64,000 bases of DNA from Steroidobacter agaridevorans (GCF_009932555.1 NZ_BLJO01000004.1:454367-518366), one strand, 5' to 3'. Positions 37,123-46,812 are shown, numbered from the stretch's first letter. Made by a program: numbers and translations. The notes: generated by a model from the letters alone, not told the origin.

Positions 37123-37743
37123 ATGCCCACGATTACGCCTCTAAATAGAGCACTGATCCTTATCAACGTGGTCGTGTTCGTGCTGCAGTCGCTGACCGGC
37201 GGCCCCGAAGCAAGCATGATCAACGCGCTGTTCGGCTTGTGGCCGCCACAGGCGGGCCAGTTCGGCTACCCCGAGTTCCATGTCTGGCAGTTGCTCACTT
37301 ATGGGTTTCTGCATGGCGGCTGGGCGCATCTGTTCTTCAACATGTTCGCGCTGTTCATGTTCGGTTCCGACATCGAGCGGCTGTTCGGCTCGCGGCGCTA
37401 TCTCTTCTACTATCTGGCGTGCGTCGTCGGCGCAGCGCTGATGCATCTAATCGTGACCGCCGGGGGCGGCGGAGTGCCGGCGCAGGTCGTCGGCGCATCC
37501 GGCGGCGTCTTCGGCTTGCTGCTCGCCTACGGGATGGCGTTTCCGAAGCGCACGCTGATGCTCATGTTTCCGCCCATCCCCATGCCGGCGTGGTTGTTCG
37601 TCACCTTGTACGGCATCTTCGAGCTGGTGATGGGCGTGACCCAGACCGCGTCGGGTGTCGCCCACTTCGCGCACTTGGGCGGCATGGCGACCGGCTTCGT
37701 CATCATTCGTTACTGGCGGGCGCGAGCCCGAGCTCGCAGATGA
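37123..37743 (+). CDS. Rhomboid-family intramembrane serine protease
   Basis: A 206-residue membrane protease with six predicted helices. Catalytic Ser is in VVGASGGVFG (about S126) and catalytic His in HFAHLGG (about H184); the HxxxN element is HLFFNMF (about 69-75). Start at ATG 37123 because the upstream frame runs through the terminator. The 3' end overlaps the opposing MFS gene by 34 nt. Confidence 0.93.
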   Translation: MPTITPLNRALILINVVVFVLQSLTGGPEASMINALFGLWPPQAGQFGYPEFHVWQLLTYGFLHGGWAHLFFNMFALFMFGSDIERLFGSRRYLFYYLACVVGAALMHLIVTAGGGGVPAQVVGASGGVFGLLLAYGMAFPKRTLMLMFPPIPMPAWLFVTLYGIFELVMGVTQTASGVAHFAHLGGMATGFVIIRYWRARARARR

Positions 37744-38999
37744 ACGAATAGCAGTGCGGTCGCAATGGCGAACGCGGGCGCAATGACGGTGATGATGGAA
37801 ATGTCCAGGGCGGCGTGATCGCGATACAGGCGGTCGGTAGCCAACGCCACGAGCGTCGGGCCCATGCCCAGCCCGAATAGCATGTTGCCCAGGGAAGTGA
37901 AGGCGCTGCCGACACCGCGCAGTTCGTTGGGCAGGCGCAGTTGAATCGTGATCACGCAGATGATGGAGCAGATCGACGACGCCGTCGATTGCACCAACAA
38001 GATCGCCAGCAGCCAGTGCGGATCCGGCGCCACAGCGTAGCTCGCCGTTACCAGTGCGATCCCGGCCGACAATAGTGCCCAGCGCAGCGCGCCTTCCGAG
38101 GCGCCTTTTTTGGAAGCGCGATCGGTGAGCCATCCCGAGACGACCGCTGCGACCACACCGGATGCGAACAAACATCCGCCGAACCACACTCCGATCCGAG
38201 TCGCGGGCCAATCGAATTCGCGCACCAGCAGGGTGGGCGTCCACGAGCCGATGGAAAAGTCACTGATCGCCGCGCACGCGAGCGTCAAGTACAACGGCAG
38301 CAGCACATCGCGACGGGCAACGAACTCTGCGAAGACGTTGCGCACACCGCGCGCATCGCCCAGTCCGCGCTCCGATCGTTGCGGCTCGCGAAGGCACAGC
38401 AAGGCGAGCACGAGCGGCGCACCCAGCAGGCCGACGAGCCACAAGACCACGCGCCACGAGGGCGTGCCTGTGAGATTCAAAGCAGCCAGGGCGGCGTTGA
38501 AGCTACCGCCTTGGGCCAGATCGAAGAGCACTCCGCCGGCAGTGACGGCCAATGCGCCGCCGATCACTTGTCCCATCACAAAGATGCTCAGCGCGAGGCC
38601 GCGCCGTTCCAGGCGCACGCCATCTCCAATCATCGAGGTCGCTGCCGGCACCAGTGCCGCTTCGCCAACACCGACCAGGATGCGAGCCGCTGCCAGTTCG
38701 GCGAACGAGCTGGCGAAACCGCAGGCGATGGTGGCGCCACACCAGATGACCACCCCGGCAATCACGATCAGCCGGCGATTCCAGCGATCCGCCGCGATGC
38801 CGAGCGGGACTCCCGCTATAGCGTAGATGACTGCGAACGACGCGCCTTGCACCAGGCTGGCCTGTGTATCGCTCAACGCCAGGTCCTGACTGAGCGGAAC
38901 GAACAACACGCTGAGGACCAGCCGATCGATGTAGGCGACGATGGCGGCGATGCTCAGCACCGCGACCATGCCCCAGGAGTTGTGTTGGGGCGAGGTCAT
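37710..38999 (-). CDS. MFS transporter linked to dipeptide epimerase
   Basis: A 429-residue carrier with about twelve helices. Motifs are IVAYIDRLVLSVLFVPL, GVPLGIAADRWNRRL (loop 2-3) and GVGEAALVPAATSMIGD. ATG 38999 overlaps the epimerase stop (ATGA), so the pair is co-translated. By context it may import peptides or cell-wall fragments that the epimerase processes; this is inference only. Confidence 0.87.
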   Translation of the reverse strand: MTSPQHNSWGMVAVLSIAAIVAYIDRLVLSVLFVPLSQDLALSDTQASLVQGASFAVIYAIAGVPLGIAADRWNRRLIVIAGVVIWCGATIACGFASSFAELAAARILVGVGEAALVPAATSMIGDGVRLERRGLALSIFVMGQVIGGALAVTAGGVLFDLAQGGSFNAALAALNLTGTPSWRVVLWLVGLLGAPLVLALLCLREPQRSERGLGDARGVRNVFAEFVARRDVLLPLYLTLACAAISDFSIGSWTPTLLVREFDWPATRIGVWFGGCLFASGVVAAVVSGWLTDRASKKGASEGALRWALLSAGIALVTASYAVAPDPHWLLAILLVQSTASSICSIICVITIQLRLPNELRGVGSAFTSLGNMLFGLGMGPTLVALATDRLYRDHAALDISIITVIAPAFAIATALLFVHLRARARARQ

Positions 39000-39994
39000 C
39001 CCCACACATCCGCATCGAAGGGAGCGATGATTCCGCCGTCGTAACGCAGGCCCGGACTGCGATCTGTTTGTAACAGGCGAGCTCCGTCGAGATCGACGAA
39101 CGACGCATCGCTCGCCAACAGCATCGCTGGCGCCATCGCAAGCGATGTGCCTCCCATGCAACCCACCATGATGCGCAAGCCCCGGCGTTCCGCTTCGACC
39201 TTGATGCGCAGCGCCTCGGTCAAGCCGCCGGTCTTGTCGAGTTTGATGTTGACGACCTGATAGCGATCGCGGGTCCGCTCGAATAACTCGAGGCCATGGA
39301 ATGACTCGTCGGCTCCGAGCGGAATGCTCGTGCGCACGCCATCCAGTTGCGAATCGTTGCCGGCACGCAGCGGTTGCTCGATCAATTCGACATCGCACGA
39401 AACTGCGGCCGCCGCGAAGCTCTGCAGTTGTGGGAGCGTCCAGGCTTCATTCGCATCGACGACGATGCGGGCGGACGGTGCAGCCTCGCGTACCGCACGC
39501 ACGCATTCGATATCGGCGTCTCCGCCCAGCTTCAGTTTCAGTAGCGGCGACCATGCTCGAGCTGCCATCGACGCCATGGTCGCGGGTGCGCCCACTCCGA
39601 TGGTCTGCGAGGTCAATGTGGGGCGCGGTGCTGGCACGCCGGCCAGCTCCCAAACGCGGGTCTTGGTCAGCTTCGCTTCCAGATCCCAAAGCGCGCAGTC
39701 GATTGCATTGCGAGCTGCGCCCGCCGTCATTGCTTGCTGCAACTCCGCTCGATCCAACCCTGCCTCGAGCGCTGGAATCAATGCCTCGATCGCGCGCAAC
39801 GATTGTTCCGGGGTTTCGTCGAAGCGCCGGTTCGGACTGCTCTCGCCGCGACCGACCACGCCTTTTTCAGCAACGGTGACCACTATCACGTCTTGCCCTG
39901 TAATCACGCCGCGCGAGATCGCAATCGGTTGCCGGTATGGCCAATGCTGGTGTCCGCACGCGACGCGCCGTCGATACACGCTCGTCTCCCGCAA
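38996..39994 (-). CDS. Dipeptide epimerase, enolase superfamily (L-Ala-D/L-Glu epimerase-like)
   Basis: A 332-residue enzyme. The acid/base Lys motif is LKLKLGG, metal ligands are in VDANEAW, EQPL and GADES, the second Lys in IKLDKTGG, and the C-terminal specificity loop GCMGGTSLAMAPA fits dipeptide epimerases. It begins with TTG (39994) or GTG (39976); no ATG is available, though the frame is open upstream to about 40110. It probably recycles murein dipeptides or similar substrates. Confidence 0.9.
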   Translation of the reverse strand: MRETSVYRRRVACGHQHWPYRQPIAISRGVITGQDVIVVTVAEKGVVGRGESSPNRRFDETPEQSLRAIEALIPALEAGLDRAELQQAMTAGAARNAIDCALWDLEAKLTKTRVWELAGVPAPRPTLTSQTIGVGAPATMASMAARAWSPLLKLKLGGDADIECVRAVREAAPSARIVVDANEAWTLPQLQSFAAAAVSCDVELIEQPLRAGNDSQLDGVRTSIPLGADESFHGLELFERTRDRYQVVNIKLDKTGGLTEALRIKVEAERRGLRIMVGCMGGTSLAMAPAMLLASDASFVDLDGARLLQTDRSPGLRYDGGIIAPFDADVWG

Positions 39995-40089
39995 TGTCGA
40001 AAAGGCTTCGATCGCGGCAGGGTAGAAGCGGGCAAGGGGCGGGTCTTGTATGAACAGCCAATCGACGTTGTATGTATCGGGCGCAGCCG

Positions 40090-41112
40090 TCAGCTGCGCC
40101 GGCGGGCAAAATCATTACGGTATTGCAGGGGAGTGGTGCCAAACGCGGCCCGGAATGCGCGCGTCAGATGCGCTTGATCGTAAAAGCCCGCTTCCTGGCT
40201 CACTGCCTTGATCGGCAGCTGACCGTCGACCAGCAACTGCTTGGCTCGCTCCACGCGAGCGCGCAGGCGATATTGAGCGACGCTGAAGCCGGTCGAATGT
40301 TTGAAAGCGCGCGCCAGGCGAATCGGGTCGGTGCCGATGACCCGGGCCAACGCAGCCACGTCGGCATCGTCCGTCAGATTTTCATGCAACCAATCGGTGG
40401 CGCGGCGTAGATCATGTGCGGCGAGCGTAGTTGCACGCTTGCCCGTCGGCTGTCCCGAGCGGCTATTGCGGCCTTCCTGCTCCGAGAGCAGCACCAGCAT
40501 CGACAGCGCCAGGTCACGCGCTTTCACCTCGCGATAGGCTCGGGTAAGCGGCGGCGTGCAGCCCGGCTTCATCAGCTCAATGGTCGTTTGTCTCATCCGC
40601 GCGCTCAAGCGGGCTCGATCGAAACAACGCGCGCCGGAACGACCCAGCAGGAACGAGCGCACCGGCTCTGGCGTGTGTTCGGGATCGAGGCCCAGATCCT
40701 GCTGAAAGAACGAGTCATCGCAGTGAAGTGTCACCGAACGTTCGGCGACATTGCGGGTCAGGCGCTCGTGTTGCAGCTCTCTGGGCGAGTACACGCTCAC
40801 GGAACAGTGCTCGCCGAGCATGGACACGTCGCCGTCCTTGAACTGCAGCAGGCTGCAGCCGCTCAGCTTGAAGCGCATTTTCAGCAGGGGCGCGCTGTTA
40901 TTGCTGAGCGCCATGCGCTTGTCCTCGAAGCAGCGAAAGTCGCTGATATCGAGCAACAGGTTACGGCTGACTTGCAGAAAATCGACCTGCCCGACGCCTT
41001 CCTCGCCGCGAAAACGCCAGCCCACTCCCTGGCAGCCCGACGCGTCGAGCGAGACGACATCGAACAGATGCGACTGCTCGGCGACCCGACGCAGCAGTGG
41101 ATTAAGTCTCAT
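40090..41112 (-). CDS. AraC-family transcriptional regulator
   Basis: A 340-residue regulator. The C-terminal double helix-turn-helix (about 240-335) has DDADVAALARVIGTDPIRLARAFKHSTGFSVAQYRLRARVERAKQLL and AGFYDQAHLTRAFRAAFGTTPLQYR. The N-terminal sensor half matches AraC proteins next to TonB receptors. ATG 41112 has AAGG upstream. It is divergent from the receptor gene and probably controls it. Confidence 0.9.
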   Translation of the reverse strand: MRLNPLLRRVAEQSHLFDVVSLDASGCQGVGWRFRGEEGVGQVDFLQVSRNLLLDISDFRCFEDKRMALSNNSAPLLKMRFKLSGCSLLQFKDGDVSMLGEHCSVSVYSPRELQHERLTRNVAERSVTLHCDDSFFQQDLGLDPEHTPEPVRSFLLGRSGARCFDRARLSARMRQTTIELMKPGCTPPLTRAYREVKARDLALSMLVLLSEQEGRNSRSGQPTGKRATTLAAHDLRRATDWLHENLTDDADVAALARVIGTDPIRLARAFKHSTGFSVAQYRLRARVERAKQLLVDGQLPIKAVSQEAGFYDQAHLTRAFRAAFGTTPLQYRNDFARRRS

Positions 41113-41163
41113 AAGGGACCTTGTGGCTGGGAGCGCCCGCTCGCGGTTCGTACAAACCTTACC

Positions 41164-41208
41164 CGGGCAAATACAATACTGCCCGATCCGCTTCAGGAAA
41201 TCTGCCCG
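41164..41208. promoter_or_regulatory. Candidate operator and -10 element between araC-type gene and TonB receptor
   Basis: CGGGCA at 41164-41169 and TGCCCG at 41180-41185 form an inverted repeat, and a third TGCCCG is at 41203-41208. TACAAT at 41172-41177, between the first two, is a good -10 element for the receptor. Position suits binding by the divergent AraC-type regulator. Confidence 0.4.
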
Positions 41209-41231
41209 GACAGGGGAAGCGGAGAGCTGCG

Positions 41232-43601
41232 ATGAAATCGAATCGGTCGGTGTTGAGTGCGCATCGGTCATGGGGCGTGTCCGCGGCCATCGCTGCGTGC
41301 CTGGGGTGTGCACCGAGCCTGGCACAACAGAGCCCGCCGCAGGGCGAGTCCAGCCCGGCGGCACTCGGGCTCGAAGAAATCGTCGTCACCGCCCAAAAGC
41401 GCGAAGAGAAACTCAATCGAGTTCCGATCAGTATCTCGGCGCTGAGCGAGTCGCACCTCGAGCAGATCGGCGCCAAAGATCTCGCGGGCTTTGCTCGTGA
41501 GATTCCAGGACTGAGCGTTCAAGCCGCGACCAATGGCGGCGCGCCTTCCATCGTGATTCGCGGCATTTCCTCCGCCGCCGGCGACGCCACCGTCGGTGTC
41601 TATATCGACGACACGCCGGTGCAGGCGGTGAAGTCCAGCTTTTCGGCCGACCCGACGCCGAAGCTCTTCGACATCGAGCGAGTCGAGGTGCTGCGCGGCC
41701 CGCAAGGGACGTTGTACGGCGCCAGCTCCGAAGGCGGCACCGTGCGCTTCATTACGCCGAAGCCGAGCCTCACCAACTTCACCGCGCGTGCGCGGACGGA
41801 GTTTTCCTCCACCGAGGACGGCGAGCCCAGTTATGAGATCGGTGCTGCCGCGGGCGGCCCGGTCGCGGAGCAGCTTGGGCTGCGAGGTTCTGTTTACTAC
41901 CGAACGGACGGCGGTTACGTAGATCGCGTGTCCCGGATCGATGGGGCAGTCATCGACGAGGATGCCAACAGCAGCGAGTCCCTCGCGGCGCGGCTGGCGG
42001 CGAACTACTCGCCGAGCGACAACCTCGAAATTCTGCCCTCGATCTACTATCAGCGGATTCGCAACGATCATCTGCCGCTGACGTATTCGACCTCGGGTCC
42101 GCTGCAAGTCGCCGACACCACGGCAACGCCCGGCGAGGACCGGTTCGTGCTGCCGGGCCTGACGATCAATTACGACTTCGGCAGCGCTCAGTTCACATCG
42201 GTGTCGTCGTACTTCGATCGGCGCAACGACCAGCGCTTCGACTACTCGACCATCACCGGCGACCTGCTGTTCGGAACGGCGATCGTGCCTGGGTTCGAGG
42301 ATTATCGCTCCGTCGGCGACACGCGCACCACGCAAGAGAATTTCACTCAGGAATTCCGGCTGAGCTCGCCGAATGACTCGGGGCCGTTCGGCTACACGGT
42401 CGGCGTGTTCTATCAGCATGCGCAGACCGATTTCCAGCAGAGTGTCGCGGAGCCAGAGCTCGAGGGACTCGTGCAAACGCTGACGGGCGCCCCCTTGGAA
42501 GCGGTCCTCGGCATGGGCCTGCTGCCCGGCGGGCTGACTTATCTGCAGACGTCGGCAACGACAGTCGAACAGGTCGCTGCGTTTGGAGAAGCGAGCTATG
42601 AGCTGACATCTCAGCTCAAGCTCACGGTGGGCGCACGCGTTGCGCAGGTCGATGTCGAGAGCGAGTTCTACGCCGATGGCTTGTACAACGGCGGCCCGAC
42701 GGCGCCGGAGCTGTTGGGCGTACAGCGCGCGAGTGAGACGCCGATCAATCCGAAATTGACCCTGTCCTATCAAATCACCGACGACGATCTGATGTATGCG
42801 ACAGCGTCGCGTGGCTTCCGCGCGGGCGGACCGAATACTCCGGTGCCGGTCGGAAGATGCGGCGCCGACCTGGCAGCGCAAGGAACCAGCGCCGCTCAGC
42901 TGCGATCGTTCGACTCCGACAGCGTGTGGAACTACGAGCTCGGCGCCAAGACCTTGCTGCTCGACGGTCGCCTGTCACTGAACGGCAGTGTGTTCTACAT
43001 CGACTGGTCGGACATCCAGCAAGCGCTGGCGTTGCCGACTTGCGGCTTCGGCTACGTTGCGAACCTGGGGAATGCGACCAGCAAGGGCTTCGACCTGGCG
43101 ATCCAATATCAGCTGATCGATGGCCTCACGCTCGGAGTCACTGCCGGCTATACGGACGCGACTCTCGATGAAGATATCTACGCCGGCGCCGATCCGATCA
43201 CCGGCGCTCGCGCGCTGATCGCACGCAAAGGCGACCAAACACTGCTGACGCCGGAGTGGAGCGGTAACGTCGCATTGAACTACCAGCGTGAGTTCGCCAA
43301 CGGCGTGCAAGGTTACGCGCGCGCCGATTTGCAACGTTCCAGCGCCTTTTATCGCACCACGTCCGAAGGTACGACCAGCTATGACGCTGACTTGTATCGC
43401 GGACCTGCATACAGCTTCGGAACTCTGCGCATCGGCATGATCCGTGACGGGCTGAATGTTTCGGTATTCGTCGACAACATCTCGAATGAGCAGCCGGTGC
43501 TGTTCGCGACCTACGCCCAGAATCCCAGCTCACGCATGTTCCAACAGCAAACTACGCTACGGCCGCGCACGATCGGCATCAGCGCCGCATACGACTTCTA
43601 A
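41232..43601 (+). CDS. TonB-dependent outer-membrane receptor
   Basis: A 789-residue receptor with a signal peptide of about 31 residues. The TonB box/plug region has LEEIVVTAQKREEKLNRVPISISALS and DIERVEVLRGPQGTLYGASSEGGTVRFIT. The remaining residues form the 22-strand barrel and end with the outer-membrane signature ISAAYDF. This subtype, common in sphingomonads and Steroidobacter-like bacteria, imports organic nutrients rather than only siderophores. The ligand is unknown. Confidence 0.95.
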   Translation: MKSNRSVLSAHRSWGVSAAIAACLGCAPSLAQQSPPQGESSPAALGLEEIVVTAQKREEKLNRVPISISALSESHLEQIGAKDLAGFAREIPGLSVQAATNGGAPSIVIRGISSAAGDATVGVYIDDTPVQAVKSSFSADPTPKLFDIERVEVLRGPQGTLYGASSEGGTVRFITPKPSLTNFTARARTEFSSTEDGEPSYEIGAAAGGPVAEQLGLRGSVYYRTDGGYVDRVSRIDGAVIDEDANSSESLAARLAANYSPSDNLEILPSIYYQRIRNDHLPLTYSTSGPLQVADTTATPGEDRFVLPGLTINYDFGSAQFTSVSSYFDRRNDQRFDYSTITGDLLFGTAIVPGFEDYRSVGDTRTTQENFTQEFRLSSPNDSGPFGYTVGVFYQHAQTDFQQSVAEPELEGLVQTLTGAPLEAVLGMGLLPGGLTYLQTSATTVEQVAAFGEASYELTSQLKLTVGARVAQVDVESEFYADGLYNGGPTAPELLGVQRASETPINPKLTLSYQITDDDLMYATASRGFRAGGPNTPVPVGRCGADLAAQGTSAAQLRSFDSDSVWNYELGAKTLLLDGRLSLNGSVFYIDWSDIQQALALPTCGFGYVANLGNATSKGFDLAIQYQLIDGLTLGVTAGYTDATLDEDIYAGADPITGARALIARKGDQTLLTPEWSGNVALNYQREFANGVQGYARADLQRSSAFYRTTSEGTTSYDADLYRGPAYSFGTLRIGMIRDGLNVSVFVDNISNEQPVLFATYAQNPSSRMFQQQTTLRPRTIGISAAYDF

Positions 43602-43612
43602 GGTTGGCCTGA

Positions 43613-43951
43613 ATGATGGATCGTAAGGGGCTGTGGGCCGCCGCGTGCGTCTGGATGACGATGATTGTCCAGCCGGCGGCGGGTCAGGACGCCGAGCACA
43701 CGCATTACTCGCCGCTGTCGAAGGTTACAGCGGCGAATGTGCGAACGGGACGAGAATTATGGGTTTTCGATCCGAAGGTGGCGGGTGCGTGGGCGCGCAA
43801 AGCGTGCTGCGACGTGGTCAATCGCGGCGTGGCGGTATCGAACGGAAATGTTTATGTCGGCACGGTCGACGGATATCTCGTCGCCTTGAATGCGCGCGAC
43901 GGCCGAGTGAAATGGCGAGTCGATACGTTAACTGATCGCAGCCGCGGTTAG
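43613..43951 (+). pseudogene. Remnant of a PQQ-dependent alcohol dehydrogenase
   Basis: A 112-residue frame with a signal peptide, then THYSPLSKVTAANV joined directly to TGRELWVFDPKV and ACCDVVNRGVAV (the vicinal disulfide region), and NVYVGTVDGYLVALNARDGRVKW. Intact quinoproteins have about 60-70 more residues between the first two blocks and several hundred after the last. The fragment stops at a TAG. It therefore looks like an internally deleted and C-terminally lost enzyme, though a short product could still be made. Confidence 0.8.
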
Positions 43952-44496
43952 TGAGTTCGATCTCGATGCCGAGCGCGTCTCAGCCGCTAAGAAGGTATGG
44001 GGAGTTGTCCGCGCTCACCGGCGCCGGCTCCGATCAACAGGGGCGCGCGCGTTTGGTTCGTTGGATTGCGCGTCATCACGGCGCAAGGGTCGAATCCGAG
44101 GATCTGTTGCACGATGCCTTCGTGCGCTTCGAGCAGCAGCGTCGTCGCGCCATGGTTTCCGATCCGATCGGATTTCTGTTGCACACGGCGTCGAACCTGG
44201 TCATCGACGACTATCGAAAGCGTCGCACGCGGCGGCTGGCCAGTGACGATGCCGAGCTGGCACGCATTCCCGATCCCGAGCCAGCGGTGGAGGAGATACT
44301 CACGGCGCGCTCGCGTCTGGAGCGGGCCGCGCAGGTGTTGGATGCGCTGAGCGAGCGCACGCGTGCGGTGTTCCTCATGCATCGATTGGATGGGCGCAAG
44401 CACAGTGAGATTGCAAGCTCACTCGGCATCAGCATCAGCGCCGTGGAAAAGCATATCGCCAAGGCGGCATGTCTGCTGATGCAGCTGGGCGAGTGA
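43951..44496 (+). CDS. ECF sigma factor, FecI-like
   Basis: A 181-residue sigma factor. Region 2 has ARVESEDLLHDAFVRFEQQ and IGFLLHTASNLVIDDYRKRR; region 4 has LDALSERTRAVFLMHRLDGRKHSEIASSLGISISAVEKHIAKA. Start is GTG 43951 touching the remnant stop, or ATG 43966. FecI-like factors normally sit with a FecR anti-sigma gene and a TonB receptor; the receptor is nearby but no fecR is seen. Confidence 0.9.
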   Translation: MSSISMPSASQPLRRYGELSALTGAGSDQQGRARLVRWIARHHGARVESEDLLHDAFVRFEQQRRRAMVSDPIGFLLHTASNLVIDDYRKRRTRRLASDDAELARIPDPEPAVEEILTARSRLERAAQVLDALSERTRAVFLMHRLDGRKHSEIASSLGISISAVEKHIAKAACLLMQLGE

Positions 44497-46812
44497 TTAC
44501 CGGCGAGGCAATCGCAATACTCGAGGCGGGCTGATAGCTGCTGCCGCAACGGCCTCGGCAGTGAATGGCAACCGCGACCATTGCTTGCGTGAATAAGCAA
44601 TCGTCTGGTCCGCGTAGTACGGCGAGTCCGGTTCGGGCGACTGAGAGCTGGCGAGAATCGCCTCGGCGCGCGGCCCGGACGCATCGAAACTCACAACTAG
44701 CATGTACGCGTTCGACGGCGCTATCGGGTCCGTGTAGCCGAGCCCCGGCACCAGCGTGGCATTCATCGAGCTGAAGGTCGGGCCGCCGTGCAGCGGGATG
44801 CGAGTGCCATTGCGGATGACGAACTGCACCGTGCCGAGCTTCGCGTCCAGTGGCAGCCGTGCCTGATCCAGGCGATCCACGGCACTGCTCATCGCTTTCC
44901 AGACGGAGGGCTGAGTAGCATCGAAGTCGCGTGGAGTATGCAAGGGATCGTTCGCATCGAAGGGAATATTCCACAGAGACGCAACGGCGCCGAGATCTTC
45001 GCCGGCGGGCTGCTTCAGGCGATTGACGAATTCGTTGAAGAGATGCGCGCCGGTGCTTTCCAGGTCGTAGCGGCGATCCCATCCGCTCAGCGCCTCGCAG
45101 CCACGCTCGACCCGGCGTCGCTCGACTGCATCGGTGATCTGCGCCGTCGCCTGCGCGCAAGCGGGCAGAAGCTTTTGCAGAACGAGATCGGCTTGCAGTG
45201 AGTCGCCCGAGAGCAGCAGCTTCTGCAGGGCCTCCGCTGAGATGCGCGGCGCGGTGCTCGGATCTGACGCGGCGATCCAGGGTTGTAGCTGAAGCACGCC
45301 TTGCCGCGTGCGCAGCTTTCTGACGCTGCGCTCTGCGCCGACGATGGCAGGGAAGCCCTCCAAAGGCGCATCCGGATGGGTGAGCCAATGACTGTCATTG
45401 GAGTTGGCAACGAAGTCGGTTCGTAACATTGACGGGCGCGCCGAGGCCGGCAACACGCCACTGTTTGAAAAGCAGCTGCTGCGCGAACCGTCGAGCACGG
45501 CCAACAGACTCTCGAAGCCGGTTACCGTCGAAACTGCGCAATTGCCCAGCGTGGCATCGCTGAGATCCGGCGCCACAGAAAAGTCTGCATAGAAGGCATT
45601 GCCCTCGCTGTCCGCGGCGACAGTGTTGACCCAGGGCAGACCGAGCGTTCGGTGCAGTTCCGACTTCAGTTCAGGCGCATTCCGGCTGCGGCCGATGGCG
45701 AGCCACTGTTGCAACAGCCGATCGTTTTCCCGATTCGCGTCCAGCAGTGCATACGCATGCTCGCGCGACCAGGGCATGCTTTTGCTCATCAGCACGGGCC
45801 CGAATCGGGTCATCCAGAAATCGTGGCTGTGTGCGATGGGCTTGCCAGCAGCGTCGAGCGACTGAGTCGTCACGCGTTGGCGCTGCATCGGTAGGGAACG
45901 CCCGTCGAGCATGTATCGCGTCGGATCTTCCGGATCCAGCGTCAAGCGGTACAGGATGCCGCGTTTGTCGGTGGAGACGGTGTGCGTCCAGGCCAGAGAT
46001 CGATTGAAGCCGATCATGACGAGCGGCACGCCCTGCACAGCCGCGCCCATCGCGTCGTACTGGCCGGGCACGGTCAGATGAAGCTCGACGAATCTTTGCG
46101 GCCCGTCCCAGAGAAAGTGAGGATTGCCCAGCAGCAGTCCACGTCCGTTGTCGGTCAGCGACTTGCCGAACGCATAGGCATTGCTGCCTGCCGAGCCAAC
46201 ACCGACTTGCTCTGCAGCGCTCGCGGTCCGTTCGGCGGAGTCCGACGTGGGCGGTTTCGCATCGAAGATTTCCTGTCGCAGCAGGCCGGAGCTGAGGAGC
46301 ATCGCCAGTCCTTGCATGCGACGCTGAATGTCGGCGGGCTGGATGGGTTGCAGCGATCCTCGACCTGCGCAGGCTTTCGCCCGCGCCGGTTCGGAGCGTA
46401 GATATTCGTTGAAGCCTTCGGCGTAGCCTTGCAACAGCCCATCGATCTCCCGCGGCGACCTTCGCTGAGCGCGGCGGACATGAGCGTCATCGATCATCAG
46501 CCGCATCACTAAATCGCTGACAACGTTGTTTACGGGGCGGCGACCGAGCAGGTAATTGAGATCGATGCCGTCCGCTCCGTAGTGCATCGCGCGTTCGCCG
46601 CTGTAAGTGGCGAACATCGCGGCCATACCGCAGAGGTCATTCTCGGCCATGACATATCCATAGCCGAAGCCGAGTGCGCGGTAGGTCGGAGCGACGATGT
46701 GCGGGATGCCATGCTCGGTCGTGGTGACAGTGGCTGCGGGGCGGGCTGCCTCGCCGGCACTCGTGAGGAAAACGCATGCGAGCAGGAGGGTGTGCAATCG
46801 GGTAGTGAGCAT
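44497..46812 (-). CDS. Penicillin acylase family protein (aculeacin A / AHL acylase-like)
   Basis: A 771-residue Ntn-hydrolase with a signal peptide (about 1-22). The precursor would cut itself before the catalytic Ser in GSAGSNAYAFG (about S210), giving small and large subunits. Further blocks are LLGNPHFLWDGPQRFVELHL, GVPLVMIGFNRSLAWTHTVS and NSNDSHWLTHP. Members hydrolyse acyl amides such as acyl-homoserine lactones or lipopeptides. Substrate is not determined. The gene is divergent from a serine hydrolase gene. Confidence 0.9.
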   Translation of the reverse strand: MLTTRLHTLLLACVFLTSAGEAARPAATVTTTEHGIPHIVAPTYRALGFGYGYVMAENDLCGMAAMFATYSGERAMHYGADGIDLNYLLGRRPVNNVVSDLVMRLMIDDAHVRRAQRRSPREIDGLLQGYAEGFNEYLRSEPARAKACAGRGSLQPIQPADIQRRMQGLAMLLSSGLLRQEIFDAKPPTSDSAERTASAAEQVGVGSAGSNAYAFGKSLTDNGRGLLLGNPHFLWDGPQRFVELHLTVPGQYDAMGAAVQGVPLVMIGFNRSLAWTHTVSTDKRGILYRLTLDPEDPTRYMLDGRSLPMQRQRVTTQSLDAAGKPIAHSHDFWMTRFGPVLMSKSMPWSREHAYALLDANRENDRLLQQWLAIGRSRNAPELKSELHRTLGLPWVNTVAADSEGNAFYADFSVAPDLSDATLGNCAVSTVTGFESLLAVLDGSRSSCFSNSGVLPASARPSMLRTDFVANSNDSHWLTHPDAPLEGFPAIVGAERSVRKLRTRQGVLQLQPWIAASDPSTAPRISAEALQKLLLSGDSLQADLVLQKLLPACAQATAQITDAVERRRVERGCEALSGWDRRYDLESTGAHLFNEFVNRLKQPAGEDLGAVASLWNIPFDANDPLHTPRDFDATQPSVWKAMSSAVDRLDQARLPLDAKLGTVQFVIRNGTRIPLHGGPTFSSMNATLVPGLGYTDPIAPSNAYMLVVSFDASGPRAEAILASSQSPEPDSPYYADQTIAYSRKQWSRLPFTAEAVAAAAISPPRVLRLPRR

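Noticed and set aside
41268-42881. 537-codon minus-strand frame inside the TonB receptor gene
   Set aside because: Shadow of a receptor with clear plug and barrel motifs; its translation has no domain.
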